A DNA stretch of 64,000 nt, taken from positions 496,001-560,000 of the forward strand of contig JAWWNJ010000012.1 of NCBI GenBank assembly GCA_037176885.1, given 5' to 3'. The DNA comes from Favolaschia claudopus. Lineage: Eukaryota; Basidiomycota; Agaricomycetes; Agaricales; Mycenaceae. Below, one piece after another: positions 36,999 to 47,688 of this stretch. The translations under genes were made by a program, and so were the position numbers. Position 1 is the first letter of the stretch. Every line of letters starts with the position of its first letter. Below the pieces are notes generated by a model that worked only from the letters and a program-made list of their open reading frames with translations, was not told where the DNA came from and searched no databases.

Positions 36999-38289
36999 AT
37001 GGATCCCGCACGCTTCAAAATCTTCAAAACCCAGCGTGGATTCACTTATTCTTACTATTGGTCGCCGCCTACCGCCAACAAACCAACACTCTTCTTCGCT
37101 CATGGATTCCCTGCGGGCTCTTATCTGTGGCGCAATCAGGTTCCTTTCTTTCAGCGCTTGGGCTACGGTCTCCTTATACCCGACTTCTTGGGCTACGGCG
37201 GAACCGACAAGCCAACGGATATCAGTGTCTATACCGGGAGCGGTCATTCTGCCGATATCGTTGACATGCTCGACGCGGAGGGTGTCGAGAAGGTCGTTGC
37301 CATCAGCCATGATTGGTAAGTACGCTCATTGGAATACTCCAGACATATCTACTTATTACTAACTTACTTTTCCAGGGGGATCCACCCCGGTTCCCGCCTG
37401 ATCAACTACTACCCCCACCGCGTCTCTGCTTGCGTTTTTCTCGCAGGAGGTTATCAGCCGCCTCTTTTGGAAGGTCAAGATCGTGTATCGCAACACAAAG
37501 CAGTCAAGGCGCAGCTGGGATACGATGCATTTGCTTATATGCGGTTCTTCATACAACCCGATGCGGCGAAAGTGATCGAGGAAAACGTGAGGCAGTCAGC
37601 TATTCACATCGTTCCTGATGAATGGGATTCAAATCGTTCAATAGATCGACTCCTTCATCTCCCTCGTTTACCCGACGACAACCTCGTTGTGGATGAACAC
37701 CCTCTGCGTTGATGGCGGCGCTCGTTCGTTCATCGAAAGCGGGAAAATTACAGAGCTCCCAGCGTACATCACTCCCGAGGTACGAAGCACAATGATCGAT
37801 ACATCCTCGCTATCCGCTATATGAAACAATCCGAGTAGGACAAGGAACATTTCAAACACGCCTTCCTCAGCACAGGCATGTCCGCTCGCCTCTGTTGGTA
37901 CAGAGCCATGGCGGAACAGTTTCTCGCGAAGGACGATGCGAGTGCGTTCCATCTCACACCCTCCCTTCTTCTGTTCCTTCCAGTCCCTTTCCGCCTCTTT
38001 CTCGCTCTCTCTCGCCCCTATGCACTTAACAATCAACTCATCTTCTCGTACTTCAGAAATCCTCTCCACCCCCGCCGCATACATCCACCAACCTCTCCTC
38101 TTTGTCGCTTGCACCGCCGATCCGCTCTCCGTCCCTTCCGCGGGAGACGCCGTGCACGCAAAATACGCCAAAGGTCCTGTGACGAGGAGGGAGCTTGTTG
38201 GGGCGGGGCATTGGGGGGCGGAGGAGCAGGCGGGGGAGTTCAATGTGATTTTGTTGGAGTGGCTGGAGGGACTTGCGGTGGAGGGTTGA
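36999..38289 (+). CDS. Epoxide-hydrolase-like alpha/beta hydrolase
   Basis: Predicted soluble hydrolase that opens epoxides through an aspartyl ester intermediate. Five exons (36999-37315, 37376-37586, 37645-37779, 37839-37941, 38057-38289) sum to exactly 333 codons. HGFP (35-38) forms the oxyanion loop. The nucleophile elbow is SHDWG with Asp105, read across intron 1. The acid is probably Asp277 (CTADP) and the base His307 (GAGHWG). No signal peptide is visible. The last intron (37942-38056, 115 nt) is longer than usual here. The neighbouring P450 makes epoxide detoxification or catabolism plausible, but the substrate is unknown. A dehalogenase is an alternative; the family also uses Asp and HDWG. 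Confidence 0.85.
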
Positions 38290-38635
38290 GTTCAATCGCA
38301 TTGAACCAGCCAGCTGAGTAGACCGCATGAATATTGGTGTTGAATCCTATGGCAATCGTGATTGCGAATGAATTCGTTGATCCTCAGTTCACCATGACGT
38401 TAGAGTTCAATCATACCAACAATCTCTCGAGGAGGCGCATTTTCGATATCTCCGCGATTTCCCGAATTCCATTGTAATCTACCTACCTACCATGCAGAGC
38501 TGGTCTCTGCATGAACGGATTCGATGGCAGTAACAACATAAGGTACTTGCAGTGATACCCAGAGCCGAGATTCAAGCCTGACAACACTGTTACACAGATG
38601 ACTCAACTCGCGACTGAGATCAAGATCAGCCTCCT
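38290..38635. other. Intergenic, convergent 3' regions
   Basis: No gene supported; contains a TACCTACCTACC run near 38482. Confidence 0.45.
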
Positions 38636-39249
38636 TCACAACGAATCATCCTCCGCGAGTTCGTCGATCTCAATATCCGAGTCAGACTCTTCATCCTCCA
38701 GTTTGATAGACTGCTTAGGGTCATGCTGGGCTGCAGCCTTAAGCTTCATCCGGCGTACATAGGCCGGGAGGTGCACGCGGGGTACGTACGGTACCGGGGT
38801 CGGAGCTGCTTCCGGAGTGAGGGCCGTTGTCGGAGCCTTGAAACGAGTCATGGTCAAGCGGGAATCAGCTACACGGCCTCAAGGAGGTATCAGAACTTAT
38901 ACGCGCACCTCCGGAACCTCCTTATCCTTCCCGCCTACAGATCCTCCTTGGGATGAAGGACCCCCTTGCGCACGCTGCTTAGCCTCGGCTCGTCTTCTAC
39001 ATTACAGTAATCCCGGTAACGGTTATACTTTGACTCAGTCTGCACCAAAACACCATAATCTCACCGAGCCATTCGAAGCCGAGCCTTTTCGTTCCGCTCA
39101 AGATGACGCTGCTTTCTACTCGAATGTCAGCGGATTCCGTACGAAGAGGAGGGGGAGAGCTGCGGCGCACAGAACTTGGTATTGAAACACCTCATAAGGT
39201 AGCAGCTCGCGGGGCTTCCGAGTCTTCTTCGACTTGCCAGAGGACTGCA
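38636..39249 (-). CDS. Small basic protein with acidic tail, unknown
   Basis: Start at 39249 gives MQSSGKSKKTRKPRELLPYE, then a GTGTTT donor. The next exon reads KQRHLERNEKARLRMAR and, after an intron ending in TGTAG near 39005, RRAEAKQRAQGG. This basic stretch with a regular Arg/Lys spacing resembles a conserved agaricomycete RNREK-A-RMA region. The last exon (to 38636) is Pro/Ala-rich and ends in a highly acidic Glu/Asp tail (EESDSDIEIDELAEDD). The join before the last exon could not be made in phase with confidence. It may be a small nuclear or nucleic-acid-binding protein; that is inference from charge only. Confidence 0.5.
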
Positions 39250-39902
39250 TGGTAACGCAGATGATGGGAGGAAAAGAGAAGAAAGATGGATATCAGAGGT
39301 CCAAACAATGGTCGAGCAAACAGACCGAAGGGGAAATCGCAACAAGTTCGCAAACCTTTGGATTGAGGAAAAAGAGAGCTTTTTGGTTCGTATATCGAAT
39401 TTCGGTTACTTTTTGAGCAAAAAAAATTGTTCCCAGGTGAGATTTTGGCGGAAATTGATTTGACATGGGTCTTGAAGTCTCTGGTCTCTGATAAGTCGTG
39501 TTGAAGCGGAGAGTTGGTTGAAATTTCGGAATCAGTACCGGTGATCAAGTGAGTTTGGCAATGATCGCCGGAAAGCCAGTGGCATGCTGCCGGCCGAGAG
39601 TGCTTCGGGGGCGTCGGCCGAACATTTTGTCGCCACCACCATTTCTTCGCGTCCTTACACGCGTGTCCCTCCCCGCCCATCTTCTCGGAAATACGTAATT
39701 TCGGCGGTCAACTGGCCCTTATATCATGAATCACAGCCGGTAAGTAGTTGAACTAGTATTACTTAAGGGAAATATATGTCTATCTGGCATCGAACCTGAA
39801 GCTGGTTCTAATGACCCGTCAACTCAGCAACACCATCCCAAAATCTTTCGAATTCAACAATCAGCGTCATCCACATTCAGAGTCATCGACAACTTGATTC
39901 AC
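39250..39902. other. Intergenic
   Basis: Promoter of the small basic gene and 3' flank of the broken esterase; no further gene seen. Confidence 0.4.
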
Positions 39903-39994
39903 TCACCGACACCTTTGTAACACTCCTGCATCCGTCCGAAACGTCTGGATATCAGGTTCATCCCCACCAGTCTTGTTGAACCGCATCTCCGTTG

Positions 39995-40610
39995 TAGTGT
40001 TGTTCGGGTCGGGTCGGGCCGCCAAGCCCGGGCTTGGGTCGGGTCGGGGAGGGTCAGGGTCGAGTTCAGCGCCCGACCCGACCCTGGAGGTAAGGTCGGG
40101 TCGGGCTCGGGTCGGGTCTGGGTCGCGACCCGGGTCTCACACAGGATAAATTGATTCTATGTCAGGAGGCCACCTCACATCTACATAGTATTTTTAAAGT
40201 GCTTACTTTGCTTTCAGTGTTCACTGTAGGTTGGCTGTAGGTGAGTTTGCGGTAAGAATTACCTGATCTAGGTCGTGGGAGGTGATGGGATTCGGAAGTT
40301 GCCGATCAACACTTGCGTTGCCCGCCATTCTCTCTTGCACTTCACTCAAAATGTATCTTCAAATCTAGAGGCAGACAAGGTGAGCATAGGAAACACAAAT
40401 TTCTCATCCATACTCTCACCAAAAGTCCTCAACATCCCCCTCAGAATTGTAGGCGCCGACCCGGGTCGGCGACCCGGGCCTCGGGTCTCTCAGACGTTGA
40501 GACCCGACCCGCGACCCTCAGTGAAGTAGGGCCTGGGTCGGGTCGGGTCGGGCTCAAAAGCCCGGGCTTGGGTCGGGTCTCGGGTCTTCGACCCGACCCG
40601 AACAACACTA
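39995..40610. mobile_element. hAT-like MITE saturated with GGGTCG/CGACCC, family I
   Basis: 616 bp. The ends TAGTGTTGTTCGGGTCGGGT and ACCCGACCCGAACAACACTA are inverted repeats. Both flanks are CTCCGTTG (39987-39994 and 40611-40618), an exact 8-bp duplication. About 150 bp at each end consist almost wholly of GGGTCGG and its complement; the centre is unique and lacks a transposase. TA-G-TG termini with 8-bp duplication fit the hAT superfamily. It lies in the coding exon of the esterase. Confidence 0.9.
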
Positions 40611-40740
40611 CTCCGTTGTCGAACTCGGACTATCCGCGTTCCACTTCCCCCATTTCGGCGTAATCGTATCACTCAGCTTCACATTCGGATCCCCAGAGAC
40701 AGCGAAGGCAGTGAACGATTGCGCGAACGCATTGATAAAT

Positions 40741-41352
40741 TAGTGTTGCCGCGGTTAGGTTCGGAACCGATTCCGAACCTGAACCGAACCCGAACCGAAC
40801 CTGAATTCAGGTTCGGGAAGGCTGTCTGCACCGAACCGAACCCCAGGTGCGGTTCGGGGTTCGGAGAAATGGAAAATTTCCCGAACCTGTGCGAACCGAT
40901 GTTGAACCCCTGGCCAAATCTTGGAGTCTGTGGATCAGTTCTGCAAATCCTCAAGCATAATTGATTCTTGGGAGATGAGAAAACCTGTAACCCACTGGGT
41001 CAGAGGTAGATATGACTCAGATGGTCCGAAATTTCGATCTTAAACCAATTGATAGCTTCGGATTTCAGGCCGTAGACACTCATTATGGCTGGTCCAATGT
41101 ATTTAGTGAGTGGTATTGTCAAAGAGATGTATAGAAAAATACTTACAAGACATACATGGGCAGATTTTTCAGTTTCAAACCGTGGGAAACAGCTTCAGGT
41201 TCGAAAAGGTTCGAACCTGTTCTGAACCTCAACGAACCGAACCTCTGGTTAGGTTCGGGGTTCGGAAAATTGGCCGAACCGAACCCCAGGTGCGGTTCGG
41301 GGTTCGGATTTTTTGGTGAAAAACCGAACCTAACCGAACCTCGGCAACACTA
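40741..41352. mobile_element. hAT-like MITE saturated with GGTTCGG/CCGAACC, family II
   Basis: 612 bp. The ends TAGTGTTGCCG and CGGCAACACTA are inverted repeats; both flanks are TGATAAAT (40733-40740, 41353-41360). The outer ~160 bp carry dense GGTTCGG and CCGAACC motifs in both orientations; the core is unique and non-coding. Its insertion point is only 114 bp of original exon away from the family I element. It shares the TAGTGTTG terminus with family I but a different motif, so the two are related families and not copies. Confidence 0.9.
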
Positions 41353-43464
41353 TGATAAATACCGTGTTGTTGAAGAACTGGGGGTAGTTGAGGACCGGGA
41401 CGTCAATGACGAGGGAGGGGAAGTAGTATTGGAGGTCTGTGCCGTGATCGCCTGGGGGAATCGCGAATTGGGCCTGTGATAAACGACGATTTCAGTGCCG
41501 ATATGAATATCAAGGCTGAAAGATAATCTTACTTTGAACCCACGTCCACCAAATGCACGAAGGAGGCCGTAGGTGGCGCACAGGAATATCGCTGGTAATA
41601 GTTCGGCGTCAATAATTCACACTATTCTCAACGAAAACTTACTCTCGCCATACAACGCCACGGCCTGATCCACCGGTGTTCCCAAATCCTTGTACATCTC
41701 CCCAATTTTGCCAGCCAGTTCAGGCCGAACGGCAAGGTCCGGGAACAATTCGAGCACATATTGGCTGAGGTTGCCCGTCACAGGAACCTCGGGGTGCACA
41801 AAGATGGTGCCTTCGCGGGCATTCGCTACGGCAAGGACTGCTTCCTGATGTTGATGCGCAAGGGATATGGCAGGAGAAGGCGAAAAGAGGATCGATCACT
41901 TACCCCGTTAACCTTCCCTTCAGTCAATACCTTTGCGGGTGACTGCCGGATAAAGTCACCATCAATTACCGGCACGAAGACGCAGACGCCAGAAAAGCCA
42001 GCAGCGTTGATGTCGAGATTGGCTTGTTGCAAAGCCGAGACTGGGACGGAACGGAGGCATGCGAGGGAGGTGCAGCTGTTCCGATTCGCCGAGTGTCAAA
42101 ACAACTGTATTTGTGTATCCTTGGAAAAGAAACGTACTTAGTTTCGGCAAGAACTTGCTGGTAATTGGACTACAAATTATAAATGTCAGCGCCAAATATT
42201 AATATAATGGGAACAATGAAACACACGCGCCTCAGGAATTCTCGAATCATAAGGATACTGCGAAGGCGCAAAGATGGAACTAGCGATCGCATATTTGAAC
42301 AACCGAGGCTCGGTTTTGCCGTCATTCGCAACAAGCTGTTGGAAAACGGAACCCCCACCAGCAGATTCACCCCAGATTGCGACGTGGTCGGGGTTGCCAC
42401 CGAATTTTGAGATCTATGCAACGAAAGAAGAAGGTCAAAAGGAGCGGACTGGTACCGTAAAAGACATGTACATGTTTTTGAATCCACCGAAACGCAAAGT
42501 CTTGATCCACTGTTGTTCATCCAAATTGGCAACATGAATTGGGAAAGTAGCGAGCAACGTACGCAACCCAGCATTGGGATTCCCATCTTTCTTGACAGCA
42601 GAACCGGCGAGGAAACCTACAGGTAACCTTTGAGTCATTGATACTTCTACAGACATAACAGCACACTTGCCTAGCAATCCAAGCCTATACTGAATCACCA
42701 CCACTACAAGGCCGTGGTTACTTTCATTAATGAGGTCCGACCCACGGAATTGGCTTGATGCCCCCGCTAGGTATCTGCAAAAACAGAGATAAAGAAAGGT
42801 CGACGACAGAATATTTTGGGTGCGACTCACCCTCCACCGTGAATGTAAACTGCCACAGGCAACTTCTTGCCTTTCGGTGGGGTGCCGTGAGCGTCGCTTG
42901 GGTAATATACACTGTGAATGGGGAAAATCAGTCATCGTATCCGCATTCGCACCGAGTGGCAATTAAGATGAAATGCAGCTATTGTACCTCAAAAACAAGC
43001 AATCTTCCGACGTGACGTTGGTCCACTCGCGAGGAGAAAGAATATTTTGCGGTCGGATCGACGATGTTCTATTGTGTGTAGTATTCAGGTGATATGGACT
43101 AGTGGGCGAAGTCCCGCTCCATCCGGCTTGCCAGCATTGCGCTGGTTGTTGTGTTGCTTGTTGGAGGCCGTGGACATAGTGGGGAGGATGGGGAGCGCGG
43201 AAGCGGAGGTTGCCTATGATTATGATTCAAGATTGATTGAAGTCAATATATGGCAGCCTAAAGAAGAAGAAAGATAGAGGACAGACCAACTGGAGGAGCA
43301 GCGTATCTAATCCCAAGAAACGTCGTAATGCTCGATGCATCCGATGAAGTGTTGACGAAGCCTTGGTATTGTGCGTAGCCAAGGTCAACGATGGGGCCTC
43401 TGCCGATGACAGCTGGGAGGAAGAGTAGGGAAGTTATGAAGTGGAGGTAGGGTAAAAGTTTCAT

Positions 43465-44933
43465 TGAAAAGGGGAGGATGTATGCGTGAGGCTGCTGCTT
43501 GTCGATCTCAAGGTGAGCGGGCCCCTTTTATAATTTCGGAGGATGCAATCGGGACCGTTATGAAGGTCGGTGCCGGCCTTGACTCAAAGGGTCGTTGAAC
43601 GGAGCAATTTTCGGGGAGCAAGTTCGGCGAAAGATTTGCGCAAGATTCGCGTCTGAGAGGAAAAAAAAAACATTGATCGGTGTTATGTGGAGTCATCGGT
43701 GCCGGAGGAGAACTCACATCCGCGTCAAGGTACTTCCTGGCAGACTCCGAGTATTTCGCAAATCCCTGCAAATCTGCAGATATCGGTGGTTTGAGGTGTC
43801 TGACTCATTGACAGTATTCGAGATTGAAATTTGAAGGAACACAATTGCGGTCGGTGCAAGGTGGGCGTAAGTATTTTGCTTCAATTGAAGTGTTTTTCTT
43901 GCAAGGCATAGCGCTCGAAGCGAGAGCCGAGAAGCCCAAGACCAGGTAGACGAGGTGATGGTGGACCAGGATCAAGGTGTGTTTCAAACTCCGACGTAAT
44001 CATCGCCGGATCAGCTCTCTGGCGGATTGCCGTCACCAGCCGGACGGTTCGGCATTCAGATGCCGGATTCCTGCTAAACCGCAGATTTCAATTTGATACG
44101 GCTATACCATTCTATTATTTGCCTTCAAGATGTGCACCCAAGACAGTGACACAGTTTCACATCAAAATTTCGCGTGCTGGAAATCAGGAAATGTTAGCGC
44201 ACCTGGCACCATTCCTTTGCGAAAGGATGAAATTTATGCAAAATCTATGTAAGAGTTGGACCCTGAATCAACCCAGTGGTTGAATATGGTTGATCTTCTT
44301 GGAGAACGTCAACAGTGCCCGAGGCTATGATTGCTCCCGCTGAGCCTTGATCATGACATTGAACGCGGGAGCCTCCATGGTAACTTGTTCAACATTCAAG
44401 ATCAGATTCTGTGGATGGTCGCACCAGTCACAAAACACTTCCCTAATTTCAAGACGAGCGAGTCCTCAGAAACACGCAACCACGGAGTGCTACCATCCAT
44501 TCAATCCAAAGGAAAGAGACGCGGACGACTCAGTGCGCTTGAAACATCATTTGAGTTGGTGACGAAAACAAGAGCGTTTGGGAACCACCAGAAAACGATG
44601 TCGACGTCAAGGGTGTTGTCGACCCTCATCGAAGCCGAAGCTGATGGTTCTGTTCCCCATAAAAGTGTCGCAACATGGCAAAAAAAGATACAACCTTGAG
44701 AAAGCGAGGGACGAATGAGGAAAGTTGTCAGTGTCATGAACTTATTATTGGACGAAAGTTGATGTTCGGTGCACCAAACTACACGATTCTCTGCGATGAT
44801 CTTGATCAACTCACGATCAGGTGCCCTTCCGTCTTATTATACCTGAAGTGAAGGCCGTCGCATACTCACTCGCTGTGTCGTCTTCAGTCCTCCCTTCCCT
44901 GTGTTTTTGGCGGCGACTCGGACGGACGTTAGT
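43465..44933. other. Intergenic region with one small-protein candidate
   Basis: Divergent region between the esterase (minus) and the membrane protein (plus). A short candidate gene is listed at 43805-43987. A 122-codon plus frame at 44331-44699 has no recognisable features and is not called. Confidence 0.4.
43805..43987 (-). CDS. Possible small secreted cysteine-containing protein
   Basis: A 60-codon frame starting at 43987 has a hydrophobic N-terminus ending LGFSALASSA, consistent with a signal peptide, then four Cys in a short polar tail. The frame has no intron. It could be a small effector-like protein or chance; its sequence was not recognised. No TATA box is evident. Confidence 0.33.
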   Translation of the reverse strand: MKHTLILVHHHLVYLVLGFSALASSAMPCKKNTSIEAKYLRPPCTDRNCVPSNFNLEYCQ

Positions 44934-46376
44934 ATGCGTATTGGATCCCTCGCCCCGCCATATCTTCCAACATTCGATGCCGGACGACGAGGTGTACCCG
45001 CCAACGTCAAAGTCGGCGGCGAGAGTATCGGTAAAGATGATGGCGGGCACATCACGGACGTTCACACCGGCAGTGGCGACGCTATAACCAAACGCAATCG
45101 GACCATCGGCGGCAGGGACACCATTATCAACAATAACAACAACGGGGATAGTTCAGTCGCCACCAATAACAACAACAATAACGGCGGGGACAGCGGCGGG
45201 AATGTCATCATCAATAATAACAATAATGGCAATGGGTCCAGCGACGACAATGCGCCCGCGGACCCTTCCCTCGTCTGCCCACCTACGGATCTGAATGGTG
45301 GCGTGCTCACGCGCGCAATACCTGAATTGGGGCCGCCCGAGTGGCAATGTCTTTACTCCGATTCGGTCGGCTGTTTCTACTCGGCTTCGGTGAGTGTTCA
45401 AGTGATGTAAAACGACAAATTTACTTACAGCGAGTTTCTTCCCAACAGAGCGGGGCACTCCTTGGGGAAAATGACGGCTGCCCACCGAACCTCGCCCAGA
45501 GAAACGCTTCGAGTTCGAGAGGCTCCAGTTCTAGTCCAGCGTTGTCATCTACCACGACGAAATCCTCCTCTGGAGCCGAAGCGGGTCCGACATCAACAGT
45601 CCCTCCTCCTGTAGGAATCAGCCAAACGACAACATCGGGAAAGGAAACGAAAGGGAACGCTTCGAATGCACCGACGTACATACTTTTTTTCTCTGATCCT
45701 GCCTTGATATGTTAGACTAATACCCCAATATAGAACATCGATCGACGCACCCGGAGCCTTCTCGAGTGCACCGCAGATCGGCAGACCTACGTCAGTAAAA
45801 ATCATTTGTAATCGTGAGAGTTGGATTCACAGGAGAAACAGGAAACTCTCATCCGGTGCAGCAGCTGGGATTGCCATTGCCATCATCTTGCTCGTCTTGC
45901 TGGCCGCCCTAATGTTTTCCATTCTACTTTGCCGCCGCCGACAACGCCGAGGTGCAGAACGAAGCCGGCACAGACTCTCTTCAGCACCAGACACCGTCTC
46001 ACCATTCTATTTGGCCGAAGCCGAGACAGAATCCGGCACCGGAGTCGGGATAGACCACCGGATACAGCTGGAGGCGCAGCTGGCAGATATGAAGGAAAGA
46101 ATTTCAGATCTCGAAGTCGAACAATCCGAAAGCCGTACAACTTCGCAGAGTGAGGCTACATTTGCAAATTTGGTACCGAACCGGCTGTTCCGAATTGGGG
46201 GTTTGCCAAGTTCGGGGTCTGCAAGGATACGGAGTGAGCAGGTTGTTGAACATTCGGATGCGGAGGCGCGGCTCCAAGCTGCGAGGGAACATATCAGTTT
46301 GTTGATGGATCGGATAAACGCGCTTGAGGCGAGAGATAATTATTCGTTGGGTGAGCCGCCGCCGGAGTATGTTTAG
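44934..46376 (+). CDS. Single-pass membrane protein with Ser/Thr- and Asn-rich ectodomain
   Basis: Probably a cell-surface, mid2/WSC-like sensor type protein; the exact family is not recognised. Four exons (44934-45389, 45449-45675, 45734-45790, 45833-46376) sum to 428 codons. The ectodomain has Asn-rich tracts encoded by AAC/AAT runs (45128-45230), then a Cys-containing module WQCLYSD-SVGCFYSAS-GALLGENDGCPPN interrupted by intron 1, and a Ser-rich stalk. A transmembrane helix (about residues 253-276) is followed by CRRRRQRR, a stop-transfer signal. The cytoplasmic tail contains two heptad-like segments and ends PPPEYV. No signal peptide follows the chosen start, so the true N-terminus may lie in an upstream exon. 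Confidence 0.7.
45128..45235 (+). repeat. AAC/AAT trinucleotide-rich tract encoding poly-Asn
   Basis: Three clusters of four to six Asn codons separated by Gly/Asp/Ser, inside the ectodomain reading frame. Such tracts vary in length by slippage. Confidence 0.8.
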
Positions 46377-46919
46377 GGACGATAAAGTAGCCACAGATAC
46401 ATGGACTGTCTCTTCTTTACAATTGTGGAGGTCGGAAGGAAACGCGATAACACTTTTTTAAGCTTGTTTCGGGAGATGCAAGCTTAAGCAGCAAGACGAG
46501 TAGTTTCCAGTAAGGCTCCGGGTGTACCTATAAATTCCACGGATGAGAGAAGCTATGGCAGATTGAAAGCGAGTCCCCTCACAGAACGAGATGGCGGTTG
46601 GAAGCAAGACGTGGCCAAGCCGTTGATCCGCTGAACAAACCAATCTCAGTTACGTCACCACGAAATAATCAACGGTTTTAAATTATTCTACTATTCTAGT
46701 ATCTAATCTACATAACCATCCTGTGGCAACACGTGATTGGTCGGGTCGTCGAGACCGTGAACGACACAAATATTGACTCTATGATCGGCATTATACAGTT
46801 TCTACAAGAAAAAATAGCATCATGTTCATTTCTTTGAACTGGGTGTGGTATGGTGCGTACCGTACAGATTGTTCATACATCCCAATTTTACACGAGCCCA
46901 GAATTAAAATGATTGGGGG
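46377..46919. other. Intergenic
   Basis: 3' flanks of the two convergent genes; AT-rich 46640-46720. No gene supported. Confidence 0.5.
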
Positions 46920-47147
46920 TCATGGGTGCACCGTGCGCCGGCGAGGACCATGTGTCTTAACACGACGTCGCGCAGCGTCGTGATTTGGAGCAATAGTTTG
47001 CTCGGTGCTTGGCAATGCGAACCAGCGCTGCCACAAGCTTAATGCGGGGGCGCTGGCATGGCTGATTTCTGAGGATGCTAGGGAGGTCGTCTCTGCGGAG
47101 GCGGCCAGAGAGAATGCGAGGATCGTGAATACGAAAGAGGGGCGCAT
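46920..47147 (-). CDS. Small secreted protein, 75 residues
   Basis: Intronless. The N-terminus MRPSFVFTILAFSLAASA is a clear signal peptide with an Ala-x-Ala cleavage site. The mature part is about 57 residues without cysteine, with one Trp pair region (LWQRWF) and a strongly basic end (AARRRVKT, PRRRTVHP) that contains several dibasic sites. It may be a small secreted effector or a processed peptide precursor; no family recognised. Confidence 0.55.
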   Translation of the reverse strand: MRPSFVFTILAFSLAASAETTSLASSEISHASAPALSLWQRWFALPSTEQTIAPNHDAARRRVKTHGPRRRTVHP

Positions 47148-47688
47148 GGGGCTGATTTGTAGTGACGGTGGGAGAGAGGATTCGGGGGAGGATTGGGAGA
47201 GGCGGAAAGGCGAGTAGTTGTGTTAGTGGTCAAGATGAAAGAGAGAATGGGAACAAAGGAAGGGTGGGTGCTATTATATGCGCCACGCCGTCGGCGCGTG
47301 GCGTCCTCGTTGTAGTGGTAATGAACTCCGAACGACGAAGTTTGGCATGTATCAGCATTAACCTCTCGCGTAAGGCAAGGCAGGCTATAGCGGTGAGATA
47401 GATGTGTCGCTCTAGCCTTCTGATTGTGGTCAACATCCTTTGTGAATTTTTGGTTTGAATGTTGAAGCGACCGGCAAGGATTCGGGGTAGCCATTCACGT
47501 TGGCCGACAAGCGGCATCTTTGAAAGCCGAACAGCCGCTGCTGATGCTAATCACGGATTCAACTCCGAACAGTTCCGCAAAAATCGAATTCTCAACCAAT
47601 ATTCCATCGAGCCACAGAAGAAACAACAAGATCACTATTGAGCCATAAAATGTAGCGTGATTTGACACAAAGCACTATCCTGAGTTCT
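47148..47688. other. Intergenic
   Basis: Upstream region of the small secreted protein and 3' flank of the MYND gene. No gene supported. The palindrome CGCCACGC-CGTCGG-CGCGTGGCG is at about 47280-47304. Confidence 0.45.

Larger units (their letters stand above)
39903..43464 (-). pseudogene. Secreted type-B carboxylesterase/lipase, last exon broken by two MITEs
   Basis: Would encode a secreted serine esterase. A signal peptide (LLPYLHFITSLLFLPAVIG) starts at 43464. Landmarks: SEDCLFL, the VAVYIHGGG oxyanion region, nucleophile Ser244 in GESAGG, probable acid Glu367 (REGT) and base His453 (PPGDHGTD). Exons: 43464-43287, 43213-42988, 42911-42831, 42774-42671, 42616-42563, 42509-42472, 42413-42231, 42169-42138, 42075-41904, 41844-41643, 41591-41533, then 41473 to 39903 with insertions. 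Two introns use GC donors (42670 GCAAGT, 42230 GCGCGT). Removing both elements and one copy of each 8-bp duplication leaves a last exon of 327 nt and a total of exactly 552 codons. As it stands, the frame meets a TAG about seven codons into the first element, before the last ~70 residues. Confidence 0.88.

Noticed and set aside
39192..39680. 162-codon minus-strand open frame
   Set aside because: Runs across the promoter of the small basic gene, low-complexity composition, no splice continuation or domain.
39995..41352. The two inserts as intron-like introners
   Set aside because: No GT...AG pair at the element edges restores the frame. One possible AG lies in the duplication of the first element, but the matching GT gives a stop, and no AG lies near the other element's end.
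44331..44699. 122-codon plus-strand frame
   Set aside because: No domain, no signal peptide, several rare-looking stretches; not supported by splice structure.
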